A stretch of DNA of 63,554 nt from Phycisphaerales bacterium (GTDB taxonomy: Bacteria > Planctomycetota > Phycisphaerae > Phycisphaerales > SM1A02). The position numbers were made by a program, and so were the translations under genes. This document shows positions 1-8,223 of this stretch, piece by piece. The notes below the pieces were generated by a model. It worked only from the letters and a program-made list of their open reading frames with translations. It ran no database searches and was not told the DNA's origin. The DNA lies in the NCBI GenBank assembly GCA_014238125.1, contig JABABS010000073.1, forward strand, positions 1 through 63,554, read 5' to 3'. Each line of letters opens with the position of its first letter. Position 1 is the first letter of the stretch.

Positions 1-1
1 C

Positions 2-754
2 ATTATTTCCAAAAACGAGGAGGACCGTATCCCACTTGCGATTGCCAGCGTTATCGATTGGGTCGATGAAGTCATTGTCATAGATAGTGGAAGCGAAGAT
101 GAAACAGTTGCTGTCAGTGAAGCTCTAGGTGCTCAAGTAGTGTTTAGAGAATGGGAAGGTTATGGTCCACAGAAAGTGTTTGGTGAATCATTGTGCAAGA
201 ACGACTGGCTCCTTAACATTGATGCTGATGAAGAAATTACTCCATCACTAAGAAATGAAATTGAACAAACTTTTGAAAATGTCAACTCTCAATGCGATGC
301 TTATCGATTGCCGATTCTTCCGATTTACGGTTTTCAAACAAGAGGTCATCCTTGGACAGCGTTTCATAAACCGGTGAGGCTTTATAAAAAAAGTAAGTGT
401 GGCTTTAAAAATGAACTGGTTCACGATTCTGTATGTGTGCCTAACGGTGTACATGTAAAGACATTTAAATCCGTAGTGAATCATCGGTCATTTCGTTCGT
501 TAGTACACCATCTAGAAAAAGTAAATTTCTACTCATCTGCACAAGCAGAAGTTTTATTTGAAAAGGGAAGGAAGACAAACATGATTACAATGTTCGTTCT
601 CCCGTTCCTTGCTTTTTGGAAGTCGTATTTGCTTCGCAGAGAATTTGTCAATGGGATTGATGGTATTCTTACAAGCCATATGTATGCGTTTCAACGGTTT
701 ATCCGATATGCAAAATTGCGAGAACTCGAACACAAACATCGCAATGACAAGTAA
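2..754 (+). CDS. Glycosyltransferase family 2 (LPS core type), 5' partial
   Basis: The reading frame is open from the first codon of the window, so the start lies upstream. The visible part is a GT-A fold glycosyltransferase: a nucleotide-sugar binding segment with VIVIDSGSEDET, then GPQKVFGES and NIDADEE, the last holding the metal-binding DxD-type motif. GPQK followed by IDADE is typical of WaaE/KdtX-like enzymes that add a sugar to the lipopolysaccharide inner core. The C-terminal part holds a hydrophobic segment (about MFVLPFLAFWKSYL) that probably anchors it to the inner membrane. Its stop overlaps the start of the next glycosyltransferase by 11 bp, so the two are probably one operon for surface glycan assembly. 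Family assignment is firm; the exact sugar is not known. Confidence 0.85.
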   Translation: MISKNEEDRIPLAIASVIDWVDEVIVIDSGSEDETVAVSEALGAQVVFREWEGYGPQKVFGESLCKNDWLLNIDADEEITPSLRNEIEQTFENVNSQCDAYRLPILPIYGFQTRGHPWTAFHKPVRLYKKSKCGFKNELVHDSVCVPNGVHVKTFKSVVNHRSFRSLVHHLEKVNFYSSAQAEVLFEKGRKTNMITMFVLPFLAFWKSYLLRREFVNGIDGILTSHMYAFQRFIRYAKLRELEHKHRNDK

Positions 755-1814
755 GAAATTCACTACTAAAAGTATAGTTTGGTGGGGGAGATCTGATGTT
801 CATTATTCAAGGAACGGTGTGATCAGAAACGCGATGGGTGATCTCAGTATTTCAATCATTGATTTCACACCACGATTAAGTAAGTTTGGTCACCTTGAAG
901 CAGCTTTTTCCTCACTAGGTGATGTAGATGCTCTTTGGGTTCCATGTTTTCGCCAACGAGACATGTTGTCAGCAACTAAATGGGCAAAAGTAAAAAATAA
1001 ACCGATAATTTTTGACCCACTTATTAGTGCGTATGACAAACAAGTATTTGAGCGAAAGAAGTTTTTGCCAACTAGTTCTGCTGCAAAAAAATTGCTTAAA
1101 TGGGAATCAAATCTGTTTCAATTGGCAGATGTCGTTTTAGCGGATACTAGTCTGCATGCAAAATATTTTGAAGAAGTTCTTGGAGTAAACCCCGAGCAGA
1201 TTTGTATTGTTCCCGTAAGTGCTGAAGAAAGCATGTTTACTTTTAGAGAAGAAAGTAGTAAAAAAAATACTCAACATTTTAGAATTTTGTATTTTGGGAA
1301 TTATTTAGAACTTCACGGAGTAGATGTTGTTGCAGGAGCAATTCTCAGGAATACAAATAATGCAATTTGGTGGACATTTGTAGGCGATGGTCCAACGAGG
1401 AATGGAATAGAAAAAAAATGCAAAGATGCATTAAATGTTGAATTTATTGACCCTATTGACTACCAGGAATTGCCTAAATGTATCCACGATGCTGATCTTG
1501 TTTTAGGCATTTTTGACACAGGAGAAAAGGCATCTCGCGTCATACCCAACAAGGTTTATCAAGCTCTTGCATGTGGTCGTCAGGTTGCAACAATAAGATC
1601 TGAAGCCTATCCAAAAGAAATGTTGAATTTGCCATCGGGGGTGCATTGGGTAGAGGCAGGTAATTCTTCGGACTTATTATCTGTGATTGAAAAAGTGATT
1701 GAAACTAATTCTTCTGATGACTCCATGCTTGCTCGAGAGAGTTATGAGAAGTTCTTTTCGAATAATATTGTGAAGGAATCACTAGAAAAAGCGTTTACTA
1801 TTATTCCAAAATAA
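744..1814 (+). CDS. Glycosyltransferase, GT4/GT1-like
   Basis: A 356-residue protein. The start used here is the ATG at 744, which gives MTSKKF and an 11-bp overlap with the upstream glycosyltransferase; a longer frame back to 609 would run far into that gene. It has the two-Rossmann (GT-B) layout: an N-terminal acceptor domain (WWGRSDVHYSRNG near the start), a linker, and a C-terminal donor domain with YFGNYLELHGVDVV, FVGDGP and the IPNKVYQALACG segment, which in GT4 enzymes contacts the nucleotide-sugar. No membrane segment is evident. With its neighbour it probably builds a cell-surface glycan. Substrate unknown. The gene ends 2 bp before the 3' end of the convergent tRNA-Ser. Confidence 0.75.
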   Translation: MTSKKFTTKSIVWWGRSDVHYSRNGVIRNAMGDLSISIIDFTPRLSKFGHLEAAFSSLGDVDALWVPCFRQRDMLSATKWAKVKNKPIIFDPLISAYDKQVFERKKFLPTSSAAKKLLKWESNLFQLADVVLADTSLHAKYFEEVLGVNPEQICIVPVSAEESMFTFREESSKKNTQHFRILYFGNYLELHGVDVVAGAILRNTNNAIWWTFVGDGPTRNGIEKKCKDALNVEFIDPIDYQELPKCIHDADLVLGIFDTGEKASRVIPNKVYQALACGRQVATIRSEAYPKEMLNLPSGVHWVEAGNSSDLLSVIEKVIETNSSDDSMLARESYEKFFSNNIVKESLEKAFTIIPK

Positions 1815-1815
1815 A

Positions 1816-1903
1816 CGGACAGAGTGGGATTCGAACCCACGGTACGCACAAGGCGTACACAGCATTTCCAATGCTGCACCTTCAGCCGCTCGGTCACCTG
1901 TCC
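1816..1903 (-). tRNA. tRNA-Ser (GGA anticodon)
   Basis: On the minus strand the sequence starts GGACAGGTGACCGAGCGGC and folds as a class II tRNA with a long variable arm. The acceptor stem GGACAGG pairs with TCTGTCC (last pair G-U), the anticodon stem-loop shows loop TTGGAAA giving anticodon GGA, and the T-arm holds GTTCGAATC. The discriminator base is G, as expected for serine. CCA is not encoded. It is convergent with the glycosyltransferase gene and divergent from truB. Confidence 0.93.
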
Positions 1904-1913
1904 TAAGGTGCGA

Positions 1914-1919
1914 TATTGT
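1914..1919 (+). promoter_or_regulatory. Candidate -10 box of truB (leaderless)
   Basis: TATTGT lies 6 nt before the truB ATG with no Shine-Dalgarno in between, so transcription would begin at or next to the start codon. No clear -35 is visible because that region is the tRNA-Ser 5' end. Confidence 0.4.
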
Positions 1920-1925
1920 ACCGAC

Positions 1926-2723
1926 ATGAAGCAATCAGAGAAACAGGTAAGCGAACAATCAGAGAAGCCAAATGTAATTGGCGTGCTTGTAATCGATAAG
2001 CCTCGAGGTCCTACTTCGATGTCAATGGTCAATTTGGTCCGCCGCCGAGCAAGTGAATGCAGGGCGAACAGAGTGAAAACTGGCCATGCTGGCACGCTTG
2101 ATCCACTTGCAACTGGCGTATTGGTTCTCGGTCTTGGCAAAATGACCAAGCGACTCGGTGAACTGACGCTTACCAATAAACGATATACATCTGTCATTGA
2201 TCTCTCTGCTACAACCGCAGGACACGATGATGAATCACCGCGCGAAGAAGTCGATGTTAAGCATCCACCCGATCATCAAACAATTGAACAGGTTCTTAAA
2301 ACATTTCAAGGAATCATTTTGCAACGTCCCCCAATTTTTAGCGCAGTGAAAATTGACGGTCACCGTGCATATGCCGTTGCGAGAAAAGGAAAAGAAGTAA
2401 TACTCGACCCACGGAAAGTGGAAGTGTTTAACATTACACTTTTAAAATATGTTTGGCCCCTTGTTACAGTGGACATTACGTGTGCGAAGGGTTTTTACGT
2501 TCGATCACTTGCTCGTGATCTCGGTGAAAAGTTAGGAACGGGTGGCTATTGCAGAGAAATTCGTCGTACGGAAGTTGGTCCATTCACACTTGAACATGCA
2601 CACGAACTAGAAAATCTTCCGGAAATAATTACGCAAGAAATTCTTATTCCGCCTTCTGAGGTTGATCAGATGTTGGATTCGGTTGACGCCAATAATAGAT
2701 CATTAAAAGACTCATCCCAGTAA
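1926..2723 (+). CDS. truB: tRNA pseudouridine(55) synthase TruB
   Basis: A 265-residue enzyme that isomerises U55 in the T-loop of tRNAs to pseudouridine. The catalytic-aspartate motif appears as HAGTLDPLATGVLV, preceded by the family hallmark VIDKPRGPTS (here VLVIDKPRGPTSMS); RPPIFSAVKIDGHRAY and the KGFYVRSLARDLG segment complete the pseudouridine synthase fold. The start at 1926 avoids the tRNA gene upstream. The last 80 bp are also the 3' end of lspA on the other strand; the TruB core finishes before that tail, so only its poorly conserved C-terminus is constrained. Conserved motifs are all intact. Confidence 0.95.
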   Translation: MKQSEKQVSEQSEKPNVIGVLVIDKPRGPTSMSMVNLVRRRASECRANRVKTGHAGTLDPLATGVLVLGLGKMTKRLGELTLTNKRYTSVIDLSATTAGHDDESPREEVDVKHPPDHQTIEQVLKTFQGIILQRPPIFSAVKIDGHRAYAVARKGKEVILDPRKVEVFNITLLKYVWPLVTVDITCAKGFYVRSLARDLGEKLGTGGYCREIRRTEVGPFTLEHAHELENLPEIITQEILIPPSEVDQMLDSVDANNRSLKDSSQ

Positions 2724-3258
2724 GAAGTAGTACATCTCCAACATTAAAAATCCACGGAAACCATTCAGTGTTACCACCTGGCCATGAAAAGGGTAAATGC
2801 CTATCAGGGAACATGTGCATGAAATCCCGAACCCTCCCGATGAAAATTCTGTCGTAAAGATTTCCAAGACCCCCACCAAGGACTAGTCCTAAGCCAATGT
2901 GCGCAATAGTGCAGTTTTTTGTTGTGTTTTTTGCAAATATCCAACCGGCAATGCAAAGTGCAAGAATCGTAAAGACAATAAAAAAACCACGTTTTTGAGA
3001 TCCAATACCAAAGACTGCACCATCATTGAGGACTAAACGGAAATTCAGGAGTCGCCCCGGGATCGCTACAACTCCATTGTGCGGCGGAATTGGAGACCAT
3101 GTTGTATTTGACAATAATTGATCGCGTTCTAATAGGACTGGTGCAGGAGCAACATGTTCAAACGCATACACTTTCGTCATAATGTCTACGCAAAATCCTA
3201 CAATTAAAACTGCAAGTAGGACGCACCAAGCTCGAGGTGATTGCAGTGCGGATGTCAT
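2644..3258 (-). CDS. lspA: Lipoprotein signal peptidase (LspA, SPase II)
   Basis: A 204-residue inner-membrane aspartyl protease that cuts the signal peptide from prolipoproteins, several of which are encoded in this window. Four hydrophobic segments are visible. The family motifs are NDGAVFG, GGGLGNLYDRIFIGRVRDF and FNVGD; the aspartates in VRDF and NVGD correspond to the catalytic pair. It is longer than the usual 160-170 residues because of a periplasmic loop (about residues 35-60) and an inserted HLPFSWPGGNTEW stretch. The ATG at 3258 overlaps the stop of the upstream DksA-like gene (ATGA), so the two are translationally coupled. Its 3' end overlaps truB by 80 bp. Confidence 0.93.
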   Translation of the reverse strand: MTSALQSPRAWCVLLAVLIVGFCVDIMTKVYAFEHVAPAPVLLERDQLLSNTTWSPIPPHNGVVAIPGRLLNFRLVLNDGAVFGIGSQKRGFFIVFTILALCIAGWIFAKNTTKNCTIAHIGLGLVLGGGLGNLYDRIFIGRVRDFMHMFPDRHLPFSWPGGNTEWFPWIFNVGDVLLLTGMSLLMIYYWRQPNPTSDQPQKAE

Positions 3259-4202
3259 GATTGACGGCGAGTTTGCCGTTCGATTTTTTCGGCAGATTCC
3301 TTGGTGTACTTCGCCCATGGTTTTGCTCGAAGTCTTGGTGCTGGAATAGCTATACCAGTCAATTGACAAACACCGTATGTTTTCTTACGAATTCGAATAA
3401 GTGCGTCTTCAATATCTCGGATACGTTTGCGTTCACTTGCAGCCATGCCAAGTTTGAGATCTTGATCATACGCGTCACTTCCAACATCAGCCATGTGGAT
3501 GGGCATACTCGATAGATCGCCATTTGAGTTGAGCGCTTCTTTTTCAATTGCACCAAGGTCAATGAGTAAATCAGCTCGGTACTTCATCAATTTGTCTCGG
3601 TATCCACGTAACTCTTTCGCATTCAAGGCGGTTTTCGTTGCTCGTTTTGATGGGGCAGTTACAGCTACAACTTTCTTTTTCTTGGTACGTTTTTTCCTTT
3701 TCACGCCCTCTGGCATGACGAGCATTCGTACCTTGCGACCATTGATGACGACAAAGCCATGATCATCTACTTCTGTGATTCTTGCAGTTTCAGAAACCGA
3801 CATTCCGCGGCGTCGTTTTGCTTTTGGTTTCAAAGGTGATGAATTACTTGCAATTTTGTTCATTTTCTTTTTTGCAGGCGATTCGCTTGAGTCGGCAACT
3901 GGTGTAGAGGGGCGGGTATCTTTTTTGGTGACTTTTTTAGCTACTTTTTTGAGTACTTTTTTGAGTACTTTTTTCTTCACAACCTTCTTTTTGGTGACCT
4001 TCCTTGTGACTTTTTTAGCTAATTTCTTCTTTACAACCTTCTTTTTGGCTACTTTTTTCACCAATTTTTTCTTTTGGATTTTTTTCTTTGTTATTTTCTT
4101 TTTTGACGCAATTTTCTTCTTTGCGACTTTTTTCTTCGCTACCACCTTCTTTTTAGGTGTTTTCTTAGCTGTTTTCTTAGCTGTTTTCTTTTTGGCCACC
4201 AC
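3255..4202 (-). CDS. DksA/TraR-type protein with N-terminal Lys-rich histone H1-like tail
   Basis: A 315-residue protein of three parts. Residues 1 to about 105 are a low-complexity K/A/V tract (repeats such as AKKTAKK and VAKKKVAKKK) like bacterial histone-H1-like or AlgP tails, expected to bind DNA or RNA. Residues about 130-165 form a short conserved segment with VVINGRKVRMLVMPEGV. Residues about 185-315 resemble DksA/TraR: a coiled coil (KELRGYRDKLMKYRADLL), an acidic tip with MADVGSDAYDQD, and a zinc-finger-like end YGVCQLTGIAIPAPRL. Only one of the four usual cysteines remains. The start is GTG with AAAGGAG seven bases upstream. A regulatory role at RNA polymerase or the nucleoid is inference. 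Confidence 0.8.
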   Translation of the reverse strand: MVAKKKTAKKTAKKTPKKKVVAKKKVAKKKIASKKKITKKKIQKKKLVKKVAKKKVVKKKLAKKVTRKVTKKKVVKKKVLKKVLKKVAKKVTKKDTRPSTPVADSSESPAKKKMNKIASNSSPLKPKAKRRRGMSVSETARITEVDDHGFVVINGRKVRMLVMPEGVKRKKRTKKKKVVAVTAPSKRATKTALNAKELRGYRDKLMKYRADLLIDLGAIEKEALNSNGDLSSMPIHMADVGSDAYDQDLKLGMAASERKRIRDIEDALIRIRKKTYGVCQLTGIAIPAPRLRAKPWAKYTKESAEKIERQTRRQS

Positions 4203-4335
4203 TCAGCTCCTTTGTAACCCCATGTACTGCAACAGGTTGTAAATATTATCGTTCGTGCACCTTTAGGTGCGAAACCATGATTCTACGCGTTATGAGGCTT
4301 TTCGTCAATGCGGCGAAAAATGAAGTGAGCGGGGG

Positions 4336-5313
4336 TCACTTTTCTGTCGTGACACCCATATTGGCGAACTTTTCGTATCTACGTTGGACCAATGTTTTTG
4401 GATTAAACCTAGAGAGATCGGTCAATGTATCAACAATCCAACGCTCAACGTTTGTCGCTGTGGCTTTTTCGTCTCGATGAGCTCCACCCAATGGTTCTCG
4501 AATAATGGCATCGATTAAACCGTTTCGGAGGTTGTCGGCGCTTGTAAGCGCTAAGTTTGTTGCAGCGGCGAGGTTTGTTTCATCATTGGCTTCCTTCCAA
4601 AGAATTGCAGCGCACCCCTCGGGGCTAATTACTGAATACCAAGCGAATTGAAGCATGGCTACTCGGTCTGCAACAGCAATACCTAGAGCACCACCCGAAC
4701 CGCCTTCTCCAATGACAATCGAAACAACAGGTGTTTTTAAGCGGCTCATTTCCTTGAGGTTTTCGGCAATCGCCTGCGCTTGTCCTCTTTCTTCGGCTTT
4801 GAGTCCGGGATAAGCGCCTGGCGTATCAACAAACGCCACGATTGGAATATTAAATTTTTCTGCAAGCTTCATTTTATGGAGCGCTTTGCGGTATCCCTCA
4901 GGATGTGCACATCCGAAATGGCAGTTAATTCTTTCCTCTGTGTTTTTACCTTTTTGATGCCCAATAATCATAACCTTGTGGGGACCAATGCGAGCGAAGC
5001 CTGTGCGGATAGCTGGATCGTCGCCGAATCTACGATCGCCATGTAACTCCCTGAAATCGCGGCAAATCATGCGGATGTAGTCGGTTGTTTGTGGACGGTC
5101 TGGATGTCTGGCGACCTTAACAGTTTGCCAAGGAGTTATGTTTTCATACAATTTTTTAAGCAGACTGTTACGTGTCTCCTGAAGTTCAGAAAGTTCACTT
5201 TTGTAGTTTTTAGCATCTTCTCTCTCTTCAAGCGATTTGATCTGCCGATCTATTTCGGCGATAGGTTCTTCGAAAGGAAGCGTGATCATGGGGGTTGCCT
5301 CTGTGCTCGACAT
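4336..5313 (-). CDS. accA: Acetyl-CoA carboxylase carboxyltransferase subunit alpha
   Basis: A 325-residue subunit that, with AccD, transfers the carboxyl group from biotin to acetyl-CoA, the first step of fatty acid synthesis. The N-terminal helices (EPIAEIDRQIKSLEER) and the crotonase-like core are typical: TGFARIGPHKVMIIGHQKG, CAHPEGYRKALHKMKLAEKF, VDTPGAYPG and IGEGGSGGALGIAVADRV. Length matches the family. accD is not in the window. It is divergent from proC with only 18 bp between start codons and has no Shine-Dalgarno. The 134 bp downstream of its stop hold a GCACC/GGTGC hairpin near 4257-4270 without a U-run. Confidence 0.96.
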   Translation of the reverse strand: MSSTEATPMITLPFEEPIAEIDRQIKSLEEREDAKNYKSELSELQETRNSLLKKLYENITPWQTVKVARHPDRPQTTDYIRMICRDFRELHGDRRFGDDPAIRTGFARIGPHKVMIIGHQKGKNTEERINCHFGCAHPEGYRKALHKMKLAEKFNIPIVAFVDTPGAYPGLKAEERGQAQAIAENLKEMSRLKTPVVSIVIGEGGSGGALGIAVADRVAMLQFAWYSVISPEGCAAILWKEANDETNLAAATNLALTSADNLRNGLIDAIIREPLGGAHRDEKATATNVERWIVDTLTDLSRFNPKTLVQRRYEKFANMGVTTEK

Positions 5314-5318
5314 AGTGG

Positions 5319-5325
5319 TAGTGTA
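5319..5325. promoter_or_regulatory. Overlapping divergent -10 boxes of accA and proC
   Basis: The seven bases TAGTGTA read as -10 TAGTGT for proC (7 nt before its ATG) and, on the other strand, as -10 TACACT for accA (6 nt before its ATG). The surrounding GGTAGTGTACC is an imperfect palindrome. Both transcripts would be leaderless and could not initiate at the same moment. Confidence 0.45.
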
Positions 5326-5331
5326 CCTTCC

Positions 5332-6111
5332 ATGCGAAAGATATTGGCAGTCATTGGTGGCGGGAATATGGCCCGTTCTATACTTTCAGGGGCGCTTTCT
5401 ACAGGTGTTTTAAAATCAGATGAGATTGTGGTTGCAGATCCCGATTCTGATGCTCACGAATATTTCAAAAGTATTTCTATTCCTTGCGTCAACGATGCGT
5501 GTGATTTGCCAGAATCGGTACAACTTTTGATTGCTGTGAAACCACAAATTTTTGAACGCATTGCTGCTTCAGTCTCTTCTGATGTTGTCATTTCAATTAT
5601 GGCGGGTGTTTCGATTCAGAAAATTTCAAACTCTATAGTTCGTGGCAATGTGATTCGCGTCATGCCAAATTTGCCATGCAGTATTGGACTAGGTGCAGCT
5701 GGAATGTCACTTGGACCAAACACGACCATCGAAAATGCGGCGCTTGCGACAAATCTTTTTGAATCCATCGGTACTGTTGAAATGGTGGACGAATCCCTGA
5801 TGAATGCAGTGACTGCAGTGAGTGGATCGGGACCTGCGTATTTATTTTTATTGGCTGAAGCGATGATCGAGGGCGGTGTTAAGGCTGGACTAAACCGCGA
5901 AACAGCAAATGCTCTTGTTCGTCAAACCATGGTCGGAGCGGCTGGGTTGCTCCTAGGCGATAACAGAACGGCAGCACAATTGCGAGAAGCAGTGACGAGT
6001 AAGGGTGGGACAACGGCAGCTGCCCTTGCAGTCATGAATGAATGTGGCGTTCCTCAAGCCATCGTTGACGCGATTGTTGCTGCTCGCGATCGCGGGAATG
6101 AGCTTGGATAG
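5332..6111 (+). CDS. proC: Pyrroline-5-carboxylate reductase
   Basis: A 259-residue enzyme making L-proline from pyrroline-5-carboxylate with NAD(P)H. The N-terminal Rossmann motif is AVIGGGNMARSILSG, and the C-terminal dimerisation half carries the P5CR signature: VSGSGPAYLFLLAEAMIEGG, followed by AVTSKGGTTAAAL. The start at 5332 is chosen because the frame continues upstream only through accA antisense sequence. It faces the ABC permease gene tail-to-tail with a 25-bp gap. The likely promoter is the shared palindromic -10 in the accA-proC gap. Confidence 0.95.
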   Translation: MRKILAVIGGGNMARSILSGALSTGVLKSDEIVVADPDSDAHEYFKSISIPCVNDACDLPESVQLLIAVKPQIFERIAASVSSDVVISIMAGVSIQKISNSIVRGNVIRVMPNLPCSIGLGAAGMSLGPNTTIENAALATNLFESIGTVEMVDESLMNAVTAVSGSGPAYLFLLAEAMIEGGVKAGLNRETANALVRQTMVGAAGLLLGDNRTAAQLREAVTSKGGTTAAALAVMNECGVPQAIVDAIVAARDRGNELG

Positions 6112-6136
6112 ATCGCAAGTGAATTAATCGTTAAAG

Positions 6137-7273
6137 TTAAAAATCTCTTCTACAAAAAATCAGCGATGCAAGTCCAAGAACTAAACCTTCGAAAATAATA
6201 GAAGTTCCAACGACATACCAAAGTGACCGGCCATCATATTCTTTTTGCATTCGTTTATTCGTTTCTCGACGAAGTGCTAAGCGGCTTGTTGAATCAATTT
6301 CTTCCATAGCTTCAAGTTCAGTCATGTCACCTCGCATGATTGCAGCAAGATCAAAACCATCTTCATTACTAAGCCAACGGTCAAGAAGCCCAATTGTTTG
6401 AGATGTTTTAGGGAGGAGAGTAAGAGCCCAAGAAATTCCCGTTTGCCAAGGTCTGATTTTACCCAGTAATTCTTGAGCATCTTCATTTGCAGTTATTAAA
6501 TAATCAATTCGTTCTTGTTTTTTCTTAATTCGAAAATCTTCAGGAGATTTAGCGATGATTTCATCGAGCATGATTTGTTGTTTTTCAATTCCATCTCGGT
6601 ATAACTCAAGTTGAACCTCTTCGCCTGTGACGATTGCAGTTAGTGCGCCTTCAGAGAGGCTTACAGAAAATAATGCCATCCAAAAAACACCAGTGACCAA
6701 TAATGCTGCTATTCCAGATTTTGTAATCATTCCTGTAAAAACTGTGATAGAAAACAAGTAACTGTAGAAAAGTGTAACAATTGGTATGGCAATGAAAATC
6801 ATCCAATTCCACTCTCCAATGCGAAGCCCGACGCATAGAAAAATTCCAAAGCAGAAAATTGAAACCTGCAGCATGACAAAAAGCATGCTGACAAAGAATT
6901 TCATTGCAAAAATGTGAATCCGAGAGATGGGTTTTGAAAGGGAAAGCTCGATCGACCCTTCACTTACAAAATCTGGGAAAATGGAACAAGTTGAAATAAG
7001 TGCAAGCACAGTTGCAACCCAAGATAGCCAAATTGTAATGAGAAAATTGGAGTAAATGCCAAGGTAGAGACCCCTAGCCCAGGGGCTTCCTTCGGTAATG
7101 AATTCACTTTCCACTTCGAAGAGACCAAAGAGCATGGTCATGCCTGCATCATTGAATCCTATTGAACCATAAAGAAGAACAACCAAGATGGAAAGACCAA
7201 GTGTTAGCCAAAACAGTTTCGCGGCACTTAATTGACGATAGGCATCAATGATCATTGCCTTGAATAATCTCAT
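6137..7273 (-). CDS. ABC-2 type transporter permease
   Basis: A 378-residue inner-membrane protein with about six hydrophobic segments: one at the N-terminus (LFWLTLGLSILVVLLYG), a cluster in the first 220 residues, and a last one near the C-terminus (SIIFEGLVLGLASLIF). A hydrophilic, helix-rich domain at about residues 225-340 sits between the last two. The layout matches ABC-2/NosY-like permeases that work with a separate ATPase. Its ATG overlaps the stop of the upstream ATPase gene (ATGA), so the two form one transporter. Substrate cannot be read from the sequence. Confidence 0.8.
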   Translation of the reverse strand: MRLFKAMIIDAYRQLSAAKLFWLTLGLSILVVLLYGSIGFNDAGMTMLFGLFEVESEFITEGSPWARGLYLGIYSNFLITIWLSWVATVLALISTCSIFPDFVSEGSIELSLSKPISRIHIFAMKFFVSMLFVMLQVSIFCFGIFLCVGLRIGEWNWMIFIAIPIVTLFYSYLFSITVFTGMITKSGIAALLVTGVFWMALFSVSLSEGALTAIVTGEEVQLELYRDGIEKQQIMLDEIIAKSPEDFRIKKKQERIDYLITANEDAQELLGKIRPWQTGISWALTLLPKTSQTIGLLDRWLSNEDGFDLAAIMRGDMTELEAMEEIDSTSRLALRRETNKRMQKEYDGRSLWYVVGTSIIFEGLVLGLASLIFCRRDF

Positions 7274-8190
7274 TCTTTACTCCCATGGCTGCCGGGGTTG
7301 TCAATATGGTCAACCGCTCGCATGAATAAATCTTCTAGAGATTCTCGCACGGGTTTAACAGACCGAATTGTGAATTGCTCAGCTCGAAGACGATCGATCA
7401 TCGGTTGCACAATAGTGGAGTCGTCACCTAGTTTCGTCATCTTTTGACCTTCTACTTTATCGAATGCTTCACGCGTCCATTCTGGGGGGGAGCAATCAAT
7501 TTCAATTTCGATCCGTTTACTTGCATTTGTGAGCGAGTCGATTGTCCCTTGCATGGTTACTTTTCCTTTAACCATAATTGCAACTCGATCGCATACCATT
7601 TCAAGTTCGCTTAATAAATGACTGTTGAGAAAAATCGCGTGGCCTTCGTCTTTTAATTCAGAAAGCAGATCACGGATTTCTCTTCGCCCCACGGGGTCAA
7701 CGCCATCAGTTGGTTCGTCAAGGATGAGAAGTTTTGGATGATTCATTAAAGCTTGTGCAATGCCAAGCCGTTGTAACATCCCCTTTGAATATGTATTAAT
7801 TCGTTTCTTTCCCCAGCCACAGAGACCGAGGCGATCGAGTAATTCAGTTGCACGTTTTTTACGGGTGGATCTATCAACTCCACAAAGTGCGGAGTAGTAG
7901 TGAAGAACCTGCGTTCCAGTGAGATATTCAGGAAAACGATGGTGTTCTGGCAAATATCCTATTTGTCGTAGCCCATCAAGATGTCCAATTGGAAGATCTA
8001 ACACGGTGCCAGAAGCTCGAGTGGCATGGATGATTGTCATCATTATTTTGACAAGTGTTGATTTTCCTGCGCCATTTGGACCAAGCAAACCAAAGATTTC
8101 GCCATCATGTACATCGATAGATACTCCACGAAGCGCATGTACTTTACCTCGGTATGTTTTGTAAACATCTTTTAGGCTGATTGCAGACAT
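7270..8190 (-). CDS. ABC transporter ATP-binding protein
   Basis: A 306-residue ATPase. Walker A is GPNGAGKS, the signature is YSKGMLQRLGIAQ, Walker B is LLILDEPTDGVDP, and the switch histidine follows in LNSHLLSELE. The C-terminal 80 residues are the extra domain common in ABC-2 exporters (CcmA/NosF type). The start chosen is the ATG at 8190, giving MSAISLKDVYKTYRG; an earlier in-frame ATG at 8259 would lie inside the divergent ubiD gene. It is coupled by ATGA to the permease downstream. The predicted -10 TATACT is 8 nt before the ATG. Confidence 0.92.
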   Translation of the reverse strand: MSAISLKDVYKTYRGKVHALRGVSIDVHDGEIFGLLGPNGAGKSTLVKIMMTIIHATRASGTVLDLPIGHLDGLRQIGYLPEHHRFPEYLTGTQVLHYYSALCGVDRSTRKKRATELLDRLGLCGWGKKRINTYSKGMLQRLGIAQALMNHPKLLILDEPTDGVDPVGRREIRDLLSELKDEGHAIFLNSHLLSELEMVCDRVAIMVKGKVTMQGTIDSLTNASKRIEIEIDCSPPEWTREAFDKVEGQKMTKLGDDSTIVQPMIDRLRAEQFTIRSVKPVRESLEDLFMRAVDHIDNPGSHGSKE

Positions 8191-8198
8191 ATCTGTGA

Positions 8199-8217
8199 AG
8201 TATACCCGCGTTATGAT
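8199..8217. promoter_or_regulatory. Divergent -10 boxes: ABC ATPase (-) and ubiD (+)
   Basis: In the 33-bp gap between the two start codons, TATACT on the minus strand (8204-8199) is 8 nt from the ATPase ATG, and TATGAT on the plus strand (8212-8217) is 6 nt from the ubiD ATG. Neither gene has a Shine-Dalgarno. Both transcripts are predicted to be leaderless or nearly so. Confidence 0.45.
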
Positions 8218-8223
8218 GCCCAG

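Noticed and set aside
1824-1925. Extended truB frame beginning MGFEPTVRTRR
   Set aside because: This is antisense translation of the tRNA-Ser 3' half; real TruB starts at the ATG at 1926.
3775-4242. Phe/Thr-rich 155-codon ORF on the plus strand
   Set aside because: It is the antisense image of the Lys-rich tract of the DksA-like gene; composition is explained entirely by that repeat.
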